Shown: piece by piece, positions 21,405 to 25,233 of the stretch
Position numbering within the stretch: the first letter of the stretch is position 1
How the letters are laid out: each line of letters opens with the position of its first letter
Source of the DNA: Oscillospiraceae bacterium
GTDB taxonomy: Bacteria; Bacillota; Clostridia; Oscillospirales; Oscillospiraceae
DNA length: 25,233 nucleotides
Reading direction: 5' to 3'
NCBI GenBank assembly: GCA_024404735.1
Contig: JAKSPP010000003.1
Coordinates: forward strand, 1 to 25,233
Made by a program: the position numbers and the translations under genes
Notes under the pieces: model-generated
Database searches by the model: none
What the model was told of the DNA's origin: nothing
What the model saw: the letters and a program-made list of their open reading frames with translations, nothing else

Positions 21405-22211
21405 ATGGACGTTTCTACTGTTAATGAATACGGAAAAAAGCTTCACGAGCTTCTCATCCTCAGATACTCCCCCATTGCCCTTAAGGTTCTTCACGAGGGA
21501 GACACTCTGCCCGCAGACTGCGTAAGACCCTTTGCAGACGAGGGCGGACACATTGCCATGTGCCAGGCCTTTGCAAGAGTAAGAAGAGAAAGAGCAAAGC
21601 TTACTATGCTTAAGGATGACCACTGGTGCGTATGGCCTCTTGTCAGCTACGGAATGGTTGATATCCCCGAAAGCGATGTAGACGACCTGGGAAGCAGATT
21701 TTTCACCAAAACCCCCGAGCTTTCCATCAAATACTTCAGGGAAAAATATCCCCGCCTCAACGACAGCAAGGTAATCGGCTTCTCCATCGCCCCTCTGGAG
21801 AGCTGCAGCTTTGTTCCCGACGTAATCACAATTTACTGCCGTCCTGCCCAGATTCGTTCTCTTCAGATGGCCGCAAAGTTCGATACGGGCGAAATGCTTG
21901 ACCTGACCCTTGACCCCGTTGATTCCTGTGTTCACAGCACCATTCCCGTTCTGAACGGTCAGGCCTACAACATCACATTCCCCGATCCCGGCGAGTATGA
22001 GAGAGCAATGGCCGATGAGGACGAGGTTATGTTCACCGTAAGGGGCGACAAGCTGGCAGACCTTGTTGATTCCATGTCAAAAATCGCAGCCTTCGGCTTT
22101 GGCTATAAGGGTCTTCAGATGACCCTGCCCACGGATTTCCCCCGCCCCAAATTCTATAACGATTACTTTGAGAAATGGGGACTTGCAACCGGACCTGAGT
22201 GGAAGAAATAA
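21405..22211 (+). CDS. DUF169-family protein, paralogue 2
   Basis: It has 268 aa and the same blocks as its neighbour: RYSPIALKVL (20-29), GGHIAMCQAFARVRRERAK (47-65, C53), DDHWCVWPLVSYG (71-83, C75), DSCVHSTIPV and ITFPDPGEYERAM. The ATG at 21405 (MDVSTVNEYG) is chosen because CGGAGA lies about 7 nt upstream; the open frame runs 15 codons further upstream from the hairpin end. The two copies differ clearly in sequence, so the duplication is old. The 197 bp after it hold the gdhA promoter and leader. Confidence 0.85.
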   Translation: MDVSTVNEYGKKLHELLILRYSPIALKVLHEGDTLPADCVRPFADEGGHIAMCQAFARVRRERAKLTMLKDDHWCVWPLVSYGMVDIPESDVDDLGSRFFTKTPELSIKYFREKYPRLNDSKVIGFSIAPLESCSFVPDVITIYCRPAQIRSLQMAAKFDTGEMLDLTLDPVDSCVHSTIPVLNGQAYNITFPDPGEYERAMADEDEVMFTVRGDKLADLVDSMSKIAAFGFGYKGLQMTLPTDFPRPKFYNDYFEKWGLATGPEWKK

Positions 22212-22304
22212 ATCTTCTTCCGCAAAATACGGATTTAAGCATCTCACACAACATCAGACTCCCCAAAGCCTTGAACTTTCTGCAAAAATAAAGATAAAAA
22301 AACA

Positions 22305-22333
22305 TTGCAATCACCTCTTTAATGTGATAGCAT
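22305..22333 (+). promoter_or_regulatory. Probable gdhA promoter
   Basis: -35 TTGCAA (22305-22310), a 17-bp spacer and -10 TAGCAT (22328-22333). This is weaker than the other promoters here but placed well; the leader would be about 70 nt. Confidence 0.5.
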
Positions 22334-22344
22334 AGTAAATCATT

Positions 22345-22367
22345 ACAGTGAGGCATATGCCTCCTGT
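22345..22367 (+). promoter_or_regulatory. Palindromic operator or leader hairpin of gdhA
   Basis: The perfect 14-bp palindrome GAGGCATATGCCTC (22350-22363) is flanked by ACAG on the left (then one extra T) and CTGT on the right, which also pair. It sits just after the expected transcription start, a usual place for a repressor operator. As RNA it would fold into a stem. Confidence 0.5.
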
Positions 22368-22408
22368 TTACCCTGTATTTTTATTTTCCGTAAAGAAAGG
22401 AATAAACT

Positions 22409-23752
22409 ATGAAAAACGAATACCTTCTTAACGTTATCGAGACCGTAAAGGCAAGAAACAAGGGCGAGGATGAGTTCTTCCAGACCATCACCGAGGTTCT
22501 CGGCTCCCTTGAGCCCGTTATCGAGCAGCATCCCGAGTATATCAAGGCCGGCCTTATCGACCGCCTTGTTGAGCCCGAGCGTATCATCAAGTTCAGAGTT
22601 CCCTGGGTTGATGACGAGGGCAATGTAAGAGTTAACCGTGGCTACCGCATTCAGTTCAACAGCGCAATCGGCCCCTACAAGGGAGGCCTTCGCCTTCACC
22701 CCAGCGTAAACGAGTCCATCATCAAGTTCCTTGGCTTTGAGCAGATTTTCAAGAACTCCCTCACCGGTCTTCCCATCGGCGGCGGTAAGGGCGGCTCCGA
22801 CTTCGACCCCAAGGGCAAGTCCGATGCCGAGGTTATGCGTTTCTGCCAGAGCTTTATGACAGAGCTTTACCGTCACATCGGTCCCGATGTTGACGTTCCC
22901 GCCGGTGATATCGGCGTAGGCGCAAGAGAAATCGGTTACCTCTTCGGCCAGTACAAGCGCATCCGCGGTGCTTACGAGAACGGCGTTCTCACCGGTAAGT
23001 CCATCCCCTACGGTGGTTCTCTCGCCCGTCCCGAGGCAACAGGCTTCGGTCTCTGCTACTTCTGCGATGCTATGCTCAGAGCTAACGGTGAGTCCTTCCA
23101 GGGCAAGAAGGTTGTCATCTCCGGCTCCGGCAACGTTGCTATCTACGCATGCGTAAAGGCAACCACTCTCGGCGGCAAGGTTGTTACCATGTCCGACTCC
23201 AACGGCTATGTTTACGATCCCGAGGGAATCGACATTGAGGCCGTTATGGATATCAAGCTTGTCAAGCGCGGCAGAATCAAGGAGTACCTCTCCTACAGAC
23301 CCAATGCAGAGTATCACGAGGGCTGCAAGAACATCTGGAATGTTCCCTGCGATATCGCTCTTCCCTGCGCCACCCAGAACGAAATGGACCTCGAAGGCGC
23401 AAAGACTCTCGTTAAGAACGGCTGCAAGGTTCTCTGCGAAGGCGCTAACATGCCCTGCACTCCCGATGCAATAGATTACGCTATGGCAAACGGCGTCCTC
23501 TACGGACCCTCCAAGGCTGCAAACGCAGGCGGCGTTTCCGTTTCCGCTCTTGAGATGAGCCAGAACTCCATGCGTTACTCCTGGAGCTTCGAAGAGGTTG
23601 ATGCCAAGCTCAAGGACATTATGGAGAACATCTTCGCCGCCTCCGCTGCTGCTGCAGAGCAGTACGGCATGCCCGGCAACTACATGGCAGGCGCAAACAT
23701 CGCCGGCTTCCAGAAGGTCGCCGATGCAATGATGGCTCAGGGCATCATCTGA
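22409..23752 (+). CDS. gdhA: Glutamate dehydrogenase, NADP-type hexameric
   Basis: It catalyses the reversible amination of 2-oxoglutarate to glutamate, linking ammonia assimilation to the nearby arginine genes only by metabolism. The length of 447 aa matches the short hexameric (about 450 aa) class. Substrate and catalytic sites are visible: GPYKGGLRLHP (88-98, K91), LPIGGGKGGSDFDPKG (121-136, K127) and PAGDIGVGAREIGY (164-177, D167). The Rossmann motif GSGNVA follows. The ATG at 22409 has AAAGGA 7-8 nt upstream. Codon use is strongly biased to C/G-ending preferred codons, so expression is probably very high. NADP preference is inferred from the subfamily, not from a residue test. A strong terminator follows. 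Confidence 0.96.
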   Translation: MKNEYLLNVIETVKARNKGEDEFFQTITEVLGSLEPVIEQHPEYIKAGLIDRLVEPERIIKFRVPWVDDEGNVRVNRGYRIQFNSAIGPYKGGLRLHPSVNESIIKFLGFEQIFKNSLTGLPIGGGKGGSDFDPKGKSDAEVMRFCQSFMTELYRHIGPDVDVPAGDIGVGAREIGYLFGQYKRIRGAYENGVLTGKSIPYGGSLARPEATGFGLCYFCDAMLRANGESFQGKKVVISGSGNVAIYACVKATTLGGKVVTMSDSNGYVYDPEGIDIEAVMDIKLVKRGRIKEYLSYRPNAEYHEGCKNIWNVPCDIALPCATQNEMDLEGAKTLVKNGCKVLCEGANMPCTPDAIDYAMANGVLYGPSKAANAGGVSVSALEMSQNSMRYSWSFEEVDAKLKDIMENIFAASAAAAEQYGMPGNYMAGANIAGFQKVADAMMAQGII

Positions 23753-23793
23753 TAAGCCCCGAAGCCTCGGATTAAAAAGCATAATATAAAGTT

Positions 23794-23827
23794 ACTCCCC
23801 CGTCATTAATGGCGGGGGAGTATTTTT
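23794..23827 (+). terminator. Terminator after gdhA
   Basis: ACTCCCCC (23794-23801) pairs with GGGGGAGT (23814-23821), then ATTTTTG. On the minus strand the T-run is poor, but it may partly serve the convergent His-rich gene. Confidence 0.9.
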
Positions 23828-23842
23828 GTGAAGGATTATTAT

Positions 23843-24400
23843 TTATCGGATGGCATTTCTAAGCTCAATAAGAGCATTCTTTACCATCGGCATAAGCTCA
23901 TCGGGCCGGACAAGAAATACTATTGCGGCAAGACGAAGCTCTATTTCGCTTTCCGGGGCGGTCTTTTCCATAACGGGGCCCTCCGTCACGGAGAACATCT
24001 CTGTGCTTTTTACCTCTGCAGAGGCCTTGATGTGGCCTATTATTCCGCCCATTTCGTTAACCTTATCGGAAAGTGCGGAGAGTTTTTCGGAAATGCGGGG
24101 TCTTAAAGCCTCATAGGCACAGCACAAAGTAAGCTTTCCGGATACAACACAGGCACCCTCGTGCATATGCTGCTCAATATAAATGCCGTCTTCTGTACAT
24201 CCGTGTTCGTGTTCGTGTTCGTGGTCATGTCCGCAGCAGCATTCTTCCTCGTCGTGATGGTGATGGTGATGCTCGTGCTCGTGGTGGTGACCACAGCTGC
24301 ACTCTTCCTCATCGTGATGGTGGTGGTGCTCATGCTCATGGTGATGTCCGCAGCAGCATTTCTCCTCGTCGTGGTGGTGATGATGCTCGTGCTCGCTCAT
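23843..24400 (-). CDS. Histidine/cysteine-repeat protein, probable metal binding
   Basis: The protein has 185 aa in two parts. Residues 3-66 hold three near-identical units of about 19 residues built as HEHEHHHHHDEEECxCGHH, followed by a HEHEHEHGC end. Such His/Cys/Glu runs bind Ni, Zn or Co in metallochaperones. Residues about 72-185 form an alpha/beta domain that I do not recognise (QHMHEGACVVSGKLTLCC, then a helical segment and SEIELRLAAIVFLVRPDELM). The ATG at 24400 is 3 bp after the stop of the COG0523 GTPase gene, with GGAGAGGAGG inside that gene as ribosome binding site, so the two are tightly coupled. A role as metal store or donor for the GTPase is inference. Confidence 0.87.
   Translation of the reverse strand: MSEHEHHHHHDEEKCCCGHHHEHEHHHHHDEEECSCGHHHEHEHHHHHHDEEECCCGHDHEHEHEHGCTEDGIYIEQHMHEGACVVSGKLTLCCAYEALRPRISEKLSALSDKVNEMGGIIGHIKASAEVKSTEMFSVTEGPVMEKTAPESEIELRLAAIVFLVRPDELMPMVKNALIELRNAIR
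24203..24394 (-). repeat. Tandem coding repeat, about 57-bp unit, three copies
   Basis: This is the DNA behind the His/Cys repeats (residues 3-66): runs of CAT/CAC/GAG/GAA followed by a Cys-Xaa-Cys-Gly stretch, in three copies plus a partial one. The copies differ mainly at silent positions, so repeat number may vary between strains. Confidence 0.85.
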
Positions 24401-24403
24401 TGC

Positions 24404-25009
24404 TCAGGCCTCCTCTCCAAGTACTGTCTGCCAGACTTCCTCTGCAATGGGAGAAAGTGCGGAAATATGCATTATTTTTGCCTCCGGCTCAAAGCCGAGA
24501 ATATCACTGTCAACCTTGGAAAGGGCCTCGTCATCCACAAGGTCAACCTTGTTAACAAGTACACAGTCGGATTTCTGTATCTGTCCGGATAGCAAAGCTT
24601 CCATAGGTCTGATAAGCCTTGCCCAGCGCTTTGCGTCAACAAGAACGCAGACGCGGGCCTTAATGTTCATAAGGTCAATCAGATTTTCCTTTATGTTCTG
24701 GGGATAGGCAACACCGGTTGTCTCGAGAATGAGCCATTCGGGGTCAAATTCTTTTTCGATTTTCTCAACTGCGCCGATAAGCTCACCGGATACGGTGCAG
24801 CAGGCACAGCCGGAAAAGAGGTTATCAACCTGAAAGCCGCCGCCCCTGAGAAGCTTATCGTCGATTCCCACATCGCCTATTTCGTTTTCTAGTATCATTA
24901 CCTTGCAGGGCTTTTCGTATTTTGAGTGCTCTACTATATATTTAGCAAGGAGCATAAGAGCAGAGGTTTTTCCCGAACCGAGAAATCCGCTTAAAATCAA
25001 TGTTTTCAT
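24404..25009 (-). CDS. COG0523 (CobW-like) G3E GTPase, short form
   Basis: This is a P-loop GTPase of the G3E family, whose members deliver metals (CobW, YeiR/ZigA-type, and relatives of UreG and HypB). It has 201 aa. GFLGSGKT (8-15) is the Walker A motif. ENEIGDVGIDD (41-51) matches the family switch region. GCACC (67-71) is the CxCC metal site typical of COG0523. ETTGVAYP and NKVDLVD (153-159) complete the GTPase. The usual C-terminal CobW_C domain (about 90 aa) is missing. The ATG at 25009 has AAAAAGGAG 7 nt upstream. The coupled downstream gene encodes the His-rich protein, which could replace the missing part in trans. The metal is unknown; cobalt, nickel and zinc are all possible. Confidence 0.92.
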   Translation of the reverse strand: MKTLILSGFLGSGKTSALMLLAKYIVEHSKYEKPCKVMILENEIGDVGIDDKLLRGGGFQVDNLFSGCACCTVSGELIGAVEKIEKEFDPEWLILETTGVAYPQNIKENLIDLMNIKARVCVLVDAKRWARLIRPMEALLSGQIQKSDCVLVNKVDLVDDEALSKVDSDILGFEPEAKIMHISALSPIAEEVWQTVLGEEA

Positions 25010-25038
25010 ATGATTACTCCTTTTTGTTATTCTTAATT

Positions 25039-25067
25039 ATTATAGCAATGTTTATTTAAGAATTCAA
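25039..25067 (-). promoter_or_regulatory. Promoter of the COG0523/His-rich pair
   Basis: On the minus strand -35 TTGAAT (25062-25067), a 17-bp spacer and -10 TATAAT (25039-25044). No clear Zur-like palindrome was found over it. Confidence 0.75.
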
Positions 25068-25123
25068 CATTCATTTTCCTGCATTTTGTTTATTCCCGAG
25101 GGCATTTCCTCTTTTCTTTTTCC

Positions 25124-25151
25124 TTGACAAATACTGTTTTTTTGTTAAAAT
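25124..25151 (+). promoter_or_regulatory. Promoter of the gene at the right edge
   Basis: -35 TTGACA (25124-25129), a 16-bp spacer and -10 TAAAAT (25146-25151). It is divergent from the COG0523 promoter, which lies 57 bp away. Confidence 0.7.
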
Positions 25152-25206
25152 CAAATTGGAAAAGGTGAAGCTGAAAGTCTTCTTAATAATTCACGGAGGT
25201 AAAAAC

Positions 25207-25233
25207 ATGACCTTTAAGATTCAAATCGGTTCT
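25207..25233 (+). CDS. Start of an unidentified gene, cut by window end
   Basis: Only nine codons are present (MTFKIQIGS). The ATG follows ACGGAGGT with about 7 nt spacing and has its own upstream promoter, so it is a real gene start. Too little protein is visible to name it. It is divergent from the COG0523/His-rich pair. Confidence 0.75.

Noticed and set aside
22343..23782. 479-codon open frame on the minus strand opposite gdhA
   Set aside because: The plus-strand gdhA has complete family motifs. The antisense frame follows from its biased codons, has a low-complexity Gly/Ala/Val/Leu composition and has no ribosome binding site.
24203..24394. Regular repeats that could suggest a CRISPR array
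   Set aside because: The repeats are in frame in a coding sequence, have no unique spacers and encode His/Cys units.
24161..24592. Hydrophobic, membrane-like plus-strand frame of 143 codons
   Set aside because: It is an artefact: His codons CAC/CAT read backwards give Val/Met codons, so the antisense of the His repeats looks like membrane helices.

Overview
The window looks like chromosomal DNA from a low-to-mid GC Firmicute, most likely an anaerobic gut-type Clostridia member. This is inferred from strong AGGAGG-type ribosome binding sites, sigma-A promoters close to TTGACA-17-TATAAT, a YlxM-Ffh-RpsP-KhpA-RimM-TrmD operon, VanY-type peptidases and an oxygen-independent style of metabolism. 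No insertion sequence, prophage, tRNA or CRISPR array was found. The gene density is ordinary, and almost every gene boundary can be tied to a ribosome binding site, a promoter or a hairpin terminator.

Left part (1-8500): the 5' part of the RNase P RNA (minus strand, cut by the window edge) faces away from a macro-domain protein with a C-terminal helix-turn-helix-like region. A long minus-strand block follows. argG and argH, then an amino-acid binding lipoprotein, its permease and argF form an arginine biosynthesis and uptake unit. Two good promoters in this block overlap ARG-box-like palindromes, so ArgR control is likely. A cupin gene and tatD lie downstream of the argF terminator.

Middle (8500-13150), plus strand: a membrane-anchored surface protein with an InlB B-repeat-like region and an apparent ATA start is followed by an MscS channel. 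Next come an anaerobic cobaltochelatase (cbiK type) and a strongly codon-biased uroporphyrinogen-decarboxylase-superfamily protein.

Translation block (13150-18200), minus strand: ylxM-ffh-rpsP-khpA-rimM-trmD-rsmA. TrmD carries an extra GNAT acetyltransferase domain, and a hairpin terminator separates rpsP-khpA from rimM-trmD-rsmA. A consensus promoter upstream of ylxM shares its -35 box with the terminator of two tandem VanY-like peptidase genes (18238-19988).

Right part (20100-25233): a consensus promoter drives a 68-residue unknown protein and two DUF169-family paralogues. The NADP-type glutamate dehydrogenase follows, with a perfect palindrome in its leader. A minus-strand pair encodes a short COG0523 (CobW-like) GTPase and a protein whose N-terminus is three His/Cys/Glu repeats, which looks like a metal-handling module. 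The first nine codons of another gene lie at the right edge.

No clearly new multi-gene system is proven here. The best candidates for a second look are the TrmD-GNAT fusion, the His-repeat/COG0523 pair, the small-ORF plus DUF169 cluster, the ATA start and the structured DNA near 8501-8590.
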